A DNA stretch of 64,000 nt from positions 1-64,000 of the forward strand of contig JAFPWY010000003.1 of the NCBI GenBank assembly GCA_017412605.1, written 5' to 3'. The stretch comes from Fibrobacter sp. GTDB lineage: Bacteria > Fibrobacterota > Fibrobacteria > Fibrobacterales > Fibrobacteraceae. The position numbers were made by a program, and so were the translations under genes. The notes beneath the pieces were generated by a model. The model was not told the DNA's origin and searched no databases. It saw only the letters and a program-made list of their open reading frames with translations. Shown one piece after another: positions 51,766 through 59,655 of the stretch; the stretch's first letter is position 1, and each line of letters opens with the position of its first letter.

Positions 51766-51861
51766 TGTTATACATGACAGTTTATGCGGTTAGGCAGGGG
51801 TCTTGTGTAAACAATTTTGCCATTGAAACTGCGGAAATAAACATTGAAGTAAAACATCATC
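51761..51861 (+). repeat. Left 101-bp end repeat with 13-bp terminal inverted repeats
   Basis: Begins GATGATGTTATAC and ends with the inverse of GATGATGTTTTAC (12 of 13 match). It differs from the right copy by one base (51779 A versus 55390 T). With the preceding GAAA the match is 104 of 105. On the minus strand it holds a 30-codon open frame starting MMFYFNVYFRSF. Confidence 0.9.
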
Positions 51862-52182
51862 AAATCTATTACCCCCATCCCTATTAAATCCACAATTGCT
51901 GCTCAAAGTATACAACTCCGTCAGATTAATTCGTATTTTCCCGAAATTCGCAAAAAAAAAGGTCGCAAACACTGTTAAGTCAAACAGCTGCAACGGGCCG
52001 AATATTGATTTCACCGAAAGAACATCAATGCTACTTGAAAAAAATTTCGGAGGAGACTTACCAAGCGGGAAAGTTTTGCTAGGATAGTCCGAACGCATTG
52101 ATTGGTCATTTTTTGTAAAAACTAAAGCATTTTATTTCTAAAAAAACTATAATAGGAATAGAATAAACGCAGGAGTTTTGAA
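51862..52182. other. Non-coding AT-rich segment between left repeat and the restriction gene
   Basis: 321 bp without a supportable gene. Short frames on both strands (63 and about 100 codons, the latter running into the repeat) have no family features and no ribosome-binding site. It ends with the promoter/leader of the restriction-modification gene, in which CTATAATAGG near 52149 is a plausible -10 box. Confidence 0.55.
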
Positions 52183-55100
52183 ATGGCTGATGTCAAAAGT
52201 AAATCAATGAGTCTGGACGAACGAAAGGCGCTTGTGGCTCGTCTGGTCAAGCAATTTAGAGAAAACGAAAAATTTTACACCAGCAAAGACTTTGTTGAAG
52301 CTGAAGTTCGCAGCAAGTTTATTGACCCGTTTCTTGAAGCTCTTGCATGGGACGTGAAAAACGAAAAAGGAGCGCGTCACGATCGTCAAGAAGTTATTAC
52401 TGAAGATCGCGTTATAATATCGGGTCAAGTAAAGCATCCTGATTATACGCTTTGCTATGGTGGTGAACGTAAAATTTATGTTGAGGCGAAACAACCGAGC
52501 GTTGATTTAAAGAAAGACCCAGAGCCCGCACTTCAGGTTCGTCGCTATGCGTACACAAGCAAAATGCCTATCGCAATTCTGACTGATTTTCAAGAGTTGG
52601 CTATTTATGACACACGAATAAAGCCGAAGGCCAATGATACCGCAGCAACGGCAAGAATAGAATATTTGACATATCAGCAGTATGTGGAACATTTTGAAGA
52701 ACTTTTTGACCGGATTTCCTGGAATGCTGTTGACCTTGGAAAATTTGACACTTATTGGGAAACAAGCCGCGAAAAGAAGGGAACAGCTACAGTCGACAAA
52801 GACATCTTACAAATGATTGAAAAATGGCGAATCCTTCTAGCAGAAGACATCGCTTTACACAACGAAAATATTGATGCATTTAATTTGACAAGTGTCGTCC
52901 AGAAAATAATAGACCGTATATTATTCTTACGAATTTGCGAAGACAAGGAAATTGAAGATAGAAATACGCTCAAGAAAATTGCAGATACAAAATCTGATAT
53001 ATATAAGGCTTTGAAAAGCCTCTTTGCGACAGCGAATGCTAAGTTTAACGCAGGTCTTTTCGCTATTGATGAATATATTGATTCTCTTGAAATTCAAGAC
53101 AAAACGCTTGCAACGATTATAAATGAACTTTATTTCCCTAAATGTCAGTACGAATTTTCTGTTCTACCCGTTGAAATATTAGGATCCATTTACGAACGTT
53201 TTTTAGGAAAAGTAATACGCTTTATTAGAAAAACAAAAAATGGACATAGTATAGAGATTGTTGAAAAACCGGAAGTAAAGAAAGCGGGAGGAGTTTTTTA
53301 TACTCCGCCATACATTGTCCGTTATATAGTTAAGCAAACCATTGGTAAAAAGATTGAAGGAAAATCGCCAGAACAAGTCGCCAAGATGTGTTTTGTAGAC
53401 CCCGCCTGTGGAAGCGGAAGTTTCCTTGTTGGTGCTTATCAGTATCTTTTGGATTGGCATCTAAGCTACTATTTGGATGATGTTGATAAATATGAGAAAA
53501 AAGGCATAATCTATAAGGATGCGTATACTCAGGATTACAAACTCAGCATAGAAACAAAACGTAAGATTCTTTTGAATAATATTTATGGCGTCGATATAGA
53601 CGCACAAGCAGTCGAAGTCACGAAATTATCGCTCTTTTTAAAACTTTTGGAAAATGAAGGCCGATCACTGAGTTCAACGGGACAGGTTCAACTTTTCCGA
53701 ACATCTGACATCAACGCTAAAATTTTGCCAAGCTTGATGAATAATATAAAATGTGGAAACTCGCTCATTGGTTCAGATTTTTATGAAGAAAAGGATCTGT
53801 CGCTATTCAGTGTCGATGATCAACGTAAAGTTAATACGTTTGATTGGGAAGAGGAATTTTCGCAAGTGTTTAAAAACGGAGGTTTTGACTGCGTTATAGG
53901 AAACCCACCGTATTTACGTGTTCAAGATTTACGCGAAAATTATGAGGAAGAGTCTAAATTCTATGAACAAAAATATAAGAGTGCTACAGGTAGGTTTGAT
54001 TTCTATGTTTTGTTTATGGAACGGGGCTTTTCTTTACTAAATAAAAACGGAATACTCTCGTATATTCTTCCGCATAAGTTTATCAATTCCGATTTTGGGA
54101 TCGGAATCCGCGATTTTATTTACGATAATAAAGCCCTACATTATCTAGTGCATTTTGGTGCAGAACAGGTTTTTGAAAAGGCAAAAGTTTACACTTGCAT
54201 TGTCGGACTTTCCCATGGAAATAAAGCCTTTGATTATGCTCAGCTAAAGCCAAAAGAAATTGAAGTTGATGTACAATTCGGAAACATCAATTACAAAACG
54301 CTTTCTGATGTCAAAAAATGGAGCTTTCAGGATAAAAGCAAAGCGACGATAATTGATAAAATGAGAAAACAACCTATTGTTTTAAAGAATATCATAAAAA
54401 AATGCAGTCAAGGAACTGTAAGTATGGGGGATGACTTGCAAGTAATGCAAGGACATTTTGAAGGAAAGTTTTTTATAGGTTTTTCCGACAGGCTAAAAAA
54501 AGAAATTAAGTTAGAAAAGAATATTATGAAGCCCCTATTAGTTGGAGAAAATGTAAAACGATATGCCGTCTTAAAAAATACGTTCTATGAAATATATCCT
54601 CATCATCTCGTTAAAGGAAAAACCGTTCCTTATGAAGAAAATGAGATGAAAACTCTTTTCCCACTGACTTATGAGTATCTTTTACCATTTAAAAAAGAAT
54701 TAAAAGAAAAAAAAGTCAAATACAAGACGAATACGAAATATTGGTATACTTTGCATCGTTCTAGGGATATGAATATGTTTGAGCAGCCGAAAATTATTAC
54801 TGCCGAAATATCGTTAGGCTGTAATATGACTTATGATACAGGAAATCTTTATCATAACACAAAATGTTATACCATTTTGTTTGATGAAAAGCACCAGAAG
54901 AATGTAATGGCGTATCTTGCTATTTTGAATTCAAATGTACTTTGGTTTTTCCTTTCCCAGACGGGTTATGTTTTGGGTGGGGGATTTTTCTGCTTTAAAA
55001 CAAAATATCTTGAACCCTTCCCACTTCCAGAATTAGATGAATCAAGTTCACCAAAGCTTTCGTCTCTTGCAGAACAACAACTTGCCGTTCACAAACAACT

Positions 55101-55236
55101 ATCTTCTGCAAAATCCGACTCTGATAAAAAACTTTTAGAACAGCGCATTCAAATTTTGGATACGCAAATCAATTCAGAGGTTTACAAACTATATGGATTA
55201 ACAGATGAAGAAATAAAAATTATCGAACAAAAATAG
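52183..55236 (+). CDS. Type IIG (Eco57I-like) restriction-modification enzyme, 1017 aa
   Basis: Single-chain restriction endonuclease and adenine methyltransferase. N-terminal PD-(D/E)XK nuclease: DYTLCYGG then KIYVEAKQPS (Asp...Glu-x-Lys) at about residues 87-105. A helical linker follows. Methyltransferase: GVFYTPPYIVRYIVKQTIG, motif I FVDPACGSGSFLVGAYQYLL, NIYGVDIDAQAVEVTKLSL, and motif IV CVIGNPPYLRVQ. The C-terminal 350 residues form a TaqI-like target-recognition domain, ending in a coiled-coil segment. All key motifs look intact. AGGAG lies 8 nt before the ATG. Strongly AT-rich compared with core genes, and located inside the composite element, so acquired horizontally. No separate specificity or restriction subunit is needed. 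Confidence 0.93.
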   Translation: MADVKSKSMSLDERKALVARLVKQFRENEKFYTSKDFVEAEVRSKFIDPFLEALAWDVKNEKGARHDRQEVITEDRVIISGQVKHPDYTLCYGGERKIYVEAKQPSVDLKKDPEPALQVRRYAYTSKMPIAILTDFQELAIYDTRIKPKANDTAATARIEYLTYQQYVEHFEELFDRISWNAVDLGKFDTYWETSREKKGTATVDKDILQMIEKWRILLAEDIALHNENIDAFNLTSVVQKIIDRILFLRICEDKEIEDRNTLKKIADTKSDIYKALKSLFATANAKFNAGLFAIDEYIDSLEIQDKTLATIINELYFPKCQYEFSVLPVEILGSIYERFLGKVIRFIRKTKNGHSIEIVEKPEVKKAGGVFYTPPYIVRYIVKQTIGKKIEGKSPEQVAKMCFVDPACGSGSFLVGAYQYLLDWHLSYYLDDVDKYEKKGIIYKDAYTQDYKLSIETKRKILLNNIYGVDIDAQAVEVTKLSLFLKLLENEGRSLSSTGQVQLFRTSDINAKILPSLMNNIKCGNSLIGSDFYEEKDLSLFSVDDQRKVNTFDWEEEFSQVFKNGGFDCVIGNPPYLRVQDLRENYEEESKFYEQKYKSATGRFDFYVLFMERGFSLLNKNGILSYILPHKFINSDFGIGIRDFIYDNKALHYLVHFGAEQVFEKAKVYTCIVGLSHGNKAFDYAQLKPKEIEVDVQFGNINYKTLSDVKKWSFQDKSKATIIDKMRKQPIVLKNIIKKCSQGTVSMGDDLQVMQGHFEGKFFIGFSDRLKKEIKLEKNIMKPLLVGENVKRYAVLKNTFYEIYPHHLVKGKTVPYEENEMKTLFPLTYEYLLPFKKELKEKKVKYKTNTKYWYTLHRSRDMNMFEQPKIITAEISLGCNMTYDTGNLYHNTKCYTILFDEKHQKNVMAYLAILNSNVLWFFLSQTGYVLGGGFFCFKTKYLEPFPLPELDESSSPKLSSLAEQQLAVHKQLSSAKSDSDKKLLEQRIQILDTQINSEVYKLYGLTDEEIKIIEQK

Positions 55237-55371
55237 TTGGCTAGTTCTAGAAGTGGTCTTTATTGCAAAAAAAATGTTGGTTCGAAAAAAAAACGTGCCA
55301 ACATTTTAAAGTATCACTGTATATTGTATGGACTTACTACAAATGCTTGCGGTTGAAGTTTTGTACTGAAA
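55237..55371. other. Non-coding segment after the restriction gene with an inverted repeat
   Basis: AT-rich, no gene. AAAATGTTGG (55271-55280) pairs perfectly with CCAACATTTT (55298-55307) around a 17-nt loop; it may end the restriction-modification transcript. Confidence 0.55.
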
Positions 55372-55472
55372 GATGATGTTATACATGACTGTTTATGCGG
55401 TTAGGCAGGGGTCTTGTGTAAACAATTTTGCCATTGAAACTGCGGAAATAAACATTGAAGTAAAACATCATC
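55372..55472 (+). repeat. Right 101-bp end repeat with 13-bp terminal inverted repeats
   Basis: Direct copy of 51761-51861 with one difference. Its right edge CATCATC is followed at once by the second TTAGAGAAA. Confidence 0.9.
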
Positions 55473-55481
55473 TTAGAGAAA
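55473..55481 (+). repeat. Right copy of 9-bp target duplication (TTAGAGAAA)
   Basis: Exact copy of 51752-51760. A 9-bp duplication is a usual size for several DDE transposase families. Confidence 0.8.
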
Positions 55482-55510
55482 TGAAAAAGAATTTTTTATT
55501 AAAGAACTAG
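55482..55510 (+). pseudogene. Detached 3' end of the secreted-protein gene at 51028
   Basis: Joined in frame to 51028-51760 (sharing TTAGAGAAA), this gives the codons for MKKNFLLKN and a TAG stop at 55508-55510. It has no start site of its own in this context beyond the reconstituted ATG at 55481. Confidence 0.65.
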
Positions 55511-55526
55511 TTTGCCCAAAGAAATC

Positions 55527-55550
55527 GCCCCGGCAATTGCCGAGGCTTTT
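55527..55550. terminator. Terminator shared by the restored secreted-protein gene and glgB
   Basis: GCCCCGGC-AATT-GCCGAGGC (one G-U) followed by TTTTCTT on + and GATTTCTTT on the minus strand. It lies 17 nt after the original stop at 55510 and 22 nt after glgB. Confidence 0.75.
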
Positions 55551-55571
55551 CTTGTATTCAAATTGTTGCTG

Positions 55572-57788
55572 TTACCTTTCCAGCCTGAAGAACACGGCTG
55601 CGAGCGGCGGGAGCTTGATGTTCAGGCTGCAATCGCGGTTCTGCCACGGGACGTCCTGCGTCCAGACTTCACCGAAGTTGCCGACGTTACTGCCGCCGAA
55701 CATGTCGGAATCCGTGTTGAAGATTTCCTTCCACTTGCCGCGCGTGGGCGCGCCCAGGCGGTAGTTGTAGCGGACCACTGGCGTGAAGTTGAACACGCAC
55801 AAGATTTGGTTCCCGTGGTCGTCTTTACGGACAAACGAAACAATGGAGTTGTCGGCGTCGTCGCACCAGATCCATTCGAAACCGGTGTAGTAGTGGTCGA
55901 TTTCCCAGAACGGTGCGTTTTCCTTGTACAGGTGGTTCAGCACCTTCATCATCTGCAAGAGCTTTCCGTGGCTGTCCCAGCTGACCAGGTGCCAGTCGAG
56001 CGACTGCTTCTCGTTCCATTCGCGGAACTGCCCGAATTCGTTGCCCATGAAGTTGAGCTTCTTGCCCGGGTGCGCGTACTGGAATGCGTAGGTGAGGCGG
56101 AGGTTCGCGAACTTCTGCCAGTTGTCGCCGGGCATCTTGCCCAGCATGGAACCCTTGCCGTGCACCACTTCGTCGTGGCTGAACACCTGGATGAAGTTCT
56201 CGCTGTAGGCGTAAACCATGCTGAAGGTGAGCTGGTTGTGGTGGTACTTGCGGTGGATAGGTTCGTGCTCGATGTAGCTCAGGAAGTCGTTCATCCAGCC
56301 CATGTTCCACTTGTAGTGGAAGCCGAGACCGCCCTGCTCCGGCGGGCGCGTGATGGAGGGGAAACTTGTGGATTCCTCGGCGATGAGGATGGCGTGCGGC
56401 GTGAGGCGGCCCATGATGCTGTTCAGGTGCTTCAGGAACTCGATGGTGTCGTAGTTGATGTTGCCGCCGTCCTTGTTCGGGACCCACTGGCCGGGGCCCT
56501 TGCCGTAGTCGAGGTAGAGCATGGAGGCGACCGCGTCTACGCGGAGGCCGTCGCAGTGGAATTCCTTGAGCCAGTACATCGCGTTCGCGATGAGGAAGTT
56601 CTTGACTTCGTTTCGACCGAGATTAAAGATGTAGGTGCCCCAGTGCGGGTGTTCGCCCTGGCGCGGGTCGGCGTGCTCGTAGCAGGCGGTGCCGTCAAAG
56701 CGGCCGAGCGCGTGCGCGTCCTTGGGGAAGTGTGCGGGGACCCAGTCGAGAATCACGCCGATTTCGGCCTGGTGGCACAGGTCCACGAAGTGCCTGAACT
56801 GGTCGGGGGTGCCGTAGCGGCTGGTGGGGGAATAGTATCCCGTCACCTGGTAGCCCCAGGATTCGTCGAGCGGGTGCTCGGCGAGCGGCAGGAATTCCAC
56901 GTGGGTGTAGCCCATTTCCTTGAGGTAGGGGATGAGGCGTTCGGAAAGCTCGTCCCAGTCGAGGAAGCGGTCGGGGTTGGCCGGGTCGCGGCGCCAGGAA
57001 CCGGCGTGGACTTCGTAGATGTTCATGGGCGAGCCGAAAACCTTGGTGGCCCAGTGAGTCTTCATGTAAAGGTCGTCGCCCCATTCGTAGCCGTCGAGGT
57101 GCGTGGTGATGGAGGCGGTTGCCGGGCGCACTTCGCTGAGTTTCGCGAGCGGGTCCACTTTCACGTGGAGGTTTCCGTCGGCGCCGTGGATTTCGAAACG
57201 GTAGAGTTCGCCTTCGCCGAGGTTCGGGATGAAGATTTCCCAGATGCCGGAACTGCCGAGCATGCGCATCTGGTGGCGGCGCCCGTCCCAGCTATTGAAG
57301 TTGCCGACGACGGAAACGGCCTTGGCGTTGGGGGCCCAGACTGCGAACTGCACGCCCTTGAAACCCTGGTGTTCCACGAGGTTCGCGCCGAGCTTGCGGT
57401 AGAGCTCGTAGTGCGTGCCGGTGGCGATGAGGTGTCTGTCGAATTCGGAGAGGACCGGCTGGAATGCGTACGGGTCAGTGAGTTTGTACTCGTTGCCGTC
57501 GTCCTGCTTGATGACAAGGTTGTAGAAGAAGGGCTTGAATTCGATGTCGAGGATGGCCTCGAAGAACCCGGTGTCGCCGAGCTTGACGAAATCGAACTCG
57601 ACTTCGCCGTCGATGGATTCACCGCGGACGAATCTCGCTTGCGGCTGGTACGTGCGTATGGCGGTCTTGATGCCACGATCCGTTTCGAGCGGGTGAATAC
57701 CCAGCACGTCGAACGGGTCCTTGCAGTAAAAGTCCCAGATGGGGAGCATCTGCTCCCTAGTCAAGCTTGTAAAATCGGTCCATTCCAT
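55572..57788 (-). CDS. glgB: 1,4-alpha-glucan branching enzyme
   Basis: Makes the alpha-1,6 branches of glycogen, a major storage polymer of Fibrobacter. 738 aa. N-terminal domain GIHPLE...R, the CBM48 region (GVQFAVWAPNAKAVSVVGNFNSWDGRRHQM), then a GH13 barrel with nucleophile Asp418 in GLRVDAVASMLYLDYG, acid Glu471 in LIAEESTSFP, and the late HDEVVHGKGSMLGKMPGD. Length is typical. The frame is open another 267 nt upstream across the cytochrome gene on the other strand, but the family start and an AAAGAG support MEWTDF at 57788. TATATT boxes lie in the AT-rich gap to the divergent cytochrome cluster. Confidence 0.96.
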   Translation of the reverse strand: MEWTDFTSLTREQMLPIWDFYCKDPFDVLGIHPLETDRGIKTAIRTYQPQARFVRGESIDGEVEFDFVKLGDTGFFEAILDIEFKPFFYNLVIKQDDGNEYKLTDPYAFQPVLSEFDRHLIATGTHYELYRKLGANLVEHQGFKGVQFAVWAPNAKAVSVVGNFNSWDGRRHQMRMLGSSGIWEIFIPNLGEGELYRFEIHGADGNLHVKVDPLAKLSEVRPATASITTHLDGYEWGDDLYMKTHWATKVFGSPMNIYEVHAGSWRRDPANPDRFLDWDELSERLIPYLKEMGYTHVEFLPLAEHPLDESWGYQVTGYYSPTSRYGTPDQFRHFVDLCHQAEIGVILDWVPAHFPKDAHALGRFDGTACYEHADPRQGEHPHWGTYIFNLGRNEVKNFLIANAMYWLKEFHCDGLRVDAVASMLYLDYGKGPGQWVPNKDGGNINYDTIEFLKHLNSIMGRLTPHAILIAEESTSFPSITRPPEQGGLGFHYKWNMGWMNDFLSYIEHEPIHRKYHHNQLTFSMVYAYSENFIQVFSHDEVVHGKGSMLGKMPGDNWQKFANLRLTYAFQYAHPGKKLNFMGNEFGQFREWNEKQSLDWHLVSWDSHGKLLQMMKVLNHLYKENAPFWEIDHYYTGFEWIWCDDADNSIVSFVRKDDHGNQILCVFNFTPVVRYNYRLGAPTRGKWKEIFNTDSDMFGGSNVGNFGEVWTQDVPWQNRDCSLNIKLPPLAAVFFRLER

Positions 57789-57867
57789 ACGTGTCTCTTT
57801 CTTGTGTGTTTCTTTGTAAAAAATATAAATATATTTACATAGTATCCGAGTTTTCAAGGGAATTTCT

Positions 57868-58239
57868 TTGACAAAGGTATCGAGGACATACTGGCTGGTA
57901 CTCCTGCTCGCCTGCGGGATTTTTGCCGTGGACGTGTTCGTGCTGCCCGACGTGACGCCGGAACTCAAGTCCAGCGCCTCCGAGTTCTTCAACAACGAGT
58001 GTAAGGGGTGCCACCGGTGGGCGCGCAAGTTCGCGGCCCCGCCCATGCGCGACAACGTGCAGCACTATGCCAGCGACCCTGCCGCGATGGTTGAATACCT
58101 TAAACACCCGACTCCGCAGCATCCGGACGAATGGCCCGCGATGGAAATTACTCCGCTGACGGAGGAGCAGGCGAAGATGATGACCGCCTGGCTTCTGTAC
58201 ATCCTCAAGAACCCGGACGATCCGGGGAGGCCGAAATAG
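57868..58239 (+). CDS. Membrane-anchored monoheme cytochrome c, 123 aa
   Basis: First gene of the electron-transfer cluster. An uncleaved or signal-type N-terminal helix (YWLVLLLACGIFAVDVFVL) is followed by a small cytochrome c domain with one heme site, CKGCH, and a distal Met candidate (PAMEITPLTEEQ). The start is TTG at 57868, backed by AAGGGAA at good spacing. The next gene begins 10 nt downstream. Confidence 0.82.
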   Translation: MTKVSRTYWLVLLLACGIFAVDVFVLPDVTPELKSSASEFFNNECKGCHRWARKFAAPPMRDNVQHYASDPAAMVEYLKHPTPQHPDEWPAMEITPLTEEQAKMMTAWLLYILKNPDDPGRPK

Positions 58240-58249
58240 GGATGGCGCC

Positions 58250-58774
58250 ATGAAGTGGTCTCTCGTTGCCCTCGTTGCGCTGCTGTGCGCCTTTTTCCTC
58301 GCGGATTTGCTGATGAACCGCGTCGCGGAACCGACGCGTCGCGGTGACGGTGCAGCCGTACCCTTTGTGCACGCGATGCACGGGGATTCCATCGGGCTCC
58401 CGTGCAGCGCCTGCCATACGGGCGCCTTTGCCGCCGCCAGGGCGTACCTGCCCTCGAAGGCGGATTGCATGGACTGCCACCGTTTGCCGCTTACCGAGGG
58501 CGCCGGTATCGAGGCGCTCGATTCGGCTTTGTCGAAGGCCCCGGGACATCCCTGGTCGCGGAAGTCCTCGTTGCCCGAACACGTGGTGTTCCACCACGGA
58601 GTCCACCATAGCGCCGGTGTGGCCTGCGCGGATTGCCACGGCACCGGCTACGCGAAGGACGTGTACGGGGGAGAAAGGTTTGACATGCGGACTTGCCTGG
58701 ACTGTCACCGCGGAAAGACGTTCCGGGATAAGAATTTCAAGGCCGCGGTATATTGCGCGGCGTGTCATCGGTAG
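58250..58774 (+). CDS. Pentaheme cytochrome c (ActA/cytochrome c3-like), 174 aa
   Basis: Periplasmic multiheme cytochrome anchored by an N-terminal helix (SLVALVALLCAFFLADLL). Five CXXCH sites are visible: CSACH, CMDCH, CADCH, CLDCH and CAACH, the last at the very C-terminus. Extra histidines (HGVHHSAG) can be axial ligands. A pentaheme cytochrome beside an ActB-type iron-sulfur protein and an NrfD-like protein matches subunit A of Alternative Complex III and related quinol:electron-acceptor complexes. Confidence 0.88.
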   Translation: MKWSLVALVALLCAFFLADLLMNRVAEPTRRGDGAAVPFVHAMHGDSIGLPCSACHTGAFAAARAYLPSKADCMDCHRLPLTEGAGIEALDSALSKAPGHPWSRKSSLPEHVVFHHGVHHSAGVACADCHGTGYAKDVYGGERFDMRTCLDCHRGKTFRDKNFKAAVYCAACHR

Positions 58775-58785
58775 GGTTTATGGGT

Positions 58786-59655
58786 ATGGATCGGCGTGAA
58801 TTTATCAAGTGGTGTTCCTTGCTGGCCGTGGGCTCGATGCTCGGCGGCTGCCGCAAGCTGCCCTTCGTGGGCGACGCCGCGAAGAAGGACCTGCCTTCGT
58901 TCAAGATGTTCGAGGCCGAGGTCCGGCGCGCTATGTCGATGCCTTCGCACAGGATGGAGCTGGTGCGCGTCTCGATGCCTGGCCGGCTCAATCGGCCCGG
59001 CGCTTCCGACGAGAACCGATTTGGCATGGCCATCGATCTTGATGCGTGCGATGGTTGCGGCAAGTGTATTTTGGCTTGCATCCAGGAAAACAATATCCCC
59101 CTGGTGACCGAAGACGAGGCCGCGAAGGGGAGGTTCATGCACTGGATAGAGATGCGCGGCGGAGTGCCGTTCATGTGCGCCCATTGCGGGAATGCTCCTT
59201 GCGAAAGGGCTTGCCCGACGGGGGCGGCGAACCATACGCCCGACGGCCTGAGCGCCATGATGTACAAGCGCTGCACCGGGAGCCGTTATTGCGGCGCGAA
59301 CTGCCCGGAACATGCGCGCAAGTTCAATTTCAACGATGCGGTGCAGCAGGGGCTTTCGCTGAAGTTCAACGACAAGGTGCCCGTGCGTAGTAAGGGCGTC
59401 ATGGAAAAATGCTCGCTCTGCCTGCATAGGCTGCAAGACGACCGCCTGGCAGTCAAGACGGCTGGCGGTGTCTGGCGCGGCCGTGGCGTGAAGACCGCCT
59501 GCGCCGAGGCCTGTCCCAAGAAAGCCATTGTATTCGGTAACTGGCTCGACCCGGATTCCCCGCTCGTGAAGGTGGCGCGTCGCCGCGACTTGTACGCTCC
59601 GGCAGATCTCGCTGGCCTTGATCCCTCGATTGTCTACATGATGGGGGGTAAGTAG
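58786..59655 (+). CDS. Four-cluster iron-sulfur subunit (ActB C-terminal/NrfC-like), 289 aa
   Basis: Exported electron-transfer subunit. The N-terminus DRREFIKWCSLLAVGSMLGGC has a twin-arginine motif and a possible lipobox Cys22. Cysteine sets: 88/91/94/98, 131/134/139/143, 163/169/173 (CTGSRYCGANCP) and 209/212/239/243. The third set lacks one cysteine, as in ActB-type proteins (CxGxRYC...NCP), which predicts a [3Fe-4S] cluster. The closest family is the iron-sulfur half of ActB, here as a separate protein. The ATG at 58786 has AGGG at 9 nt; the ATG at 58780 is too near that site. No catalytic molybdopterin-type domain is fused. Confidence 0.87.
   Translation: MDRREFIKWCSLLAVGSMLGGCRKLPFVGDAAKKDLPSFKMFEAEVRRAMSMPSHRMELVRVSMPGRLNRPGASDENRFGMAIDLDACDGCGKCILACIQENNIPLVTEDEAAKGRFMHWIEMRGGVPFMCAHCGNAPCERACPTGAANHTPDGLSAMMYKRCTGSRYCGANCPEHARKFNFNDAVQQGLSLKFNDKVPVRSKGVMEKCSLCLHRLQDDRLAVKTAGGVWRGRGVKTACAEACPKKAIVFGNWLDPDSPLVKVARRRDLYAPADLAGLDPSIVYMMGGK

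Larger units (their letters stand above)
51761..55472 (+). mobile_element. Composite element: two 101-bp direct repeats flanking a restriction-modification gene
   Basis: A 3712-bp unit made of two direct copies of a 101-bp sequence around one large gene. It is flanked exactly by 9-bp direct repeats TTAGAGAAA. The inner flanks of the two copies differ from each other and from the outer flanks, so this is one composite insertion, not two separate insertions. No transposase or recombinase gene is inside, so it would need to be mobilised in trans. Excision joins the 5' part of the gene at 51028 to a 12-codon 3' end with a terminator 17 nt later. Confidence 0.8.

Noticed and set aside
51790-52098. 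Possible transposase remnant next to the left 101-bp repeat
   Set aside because: A 102-codon minus-strand frame runs into the repeat, but its translation shows no DDE, HUH or recombinase motif and no ribosome-binding site.
51757-55472. Two independent insertions of the 101-bp element
   Set aside because: Each copy would need its own flanking duplication; neither has one, while the outer flanks of the pair match exactly over 9 bp.
55512-57842. 776-codon open frame on the + strand
   Set aside because: Shadow of glgB.
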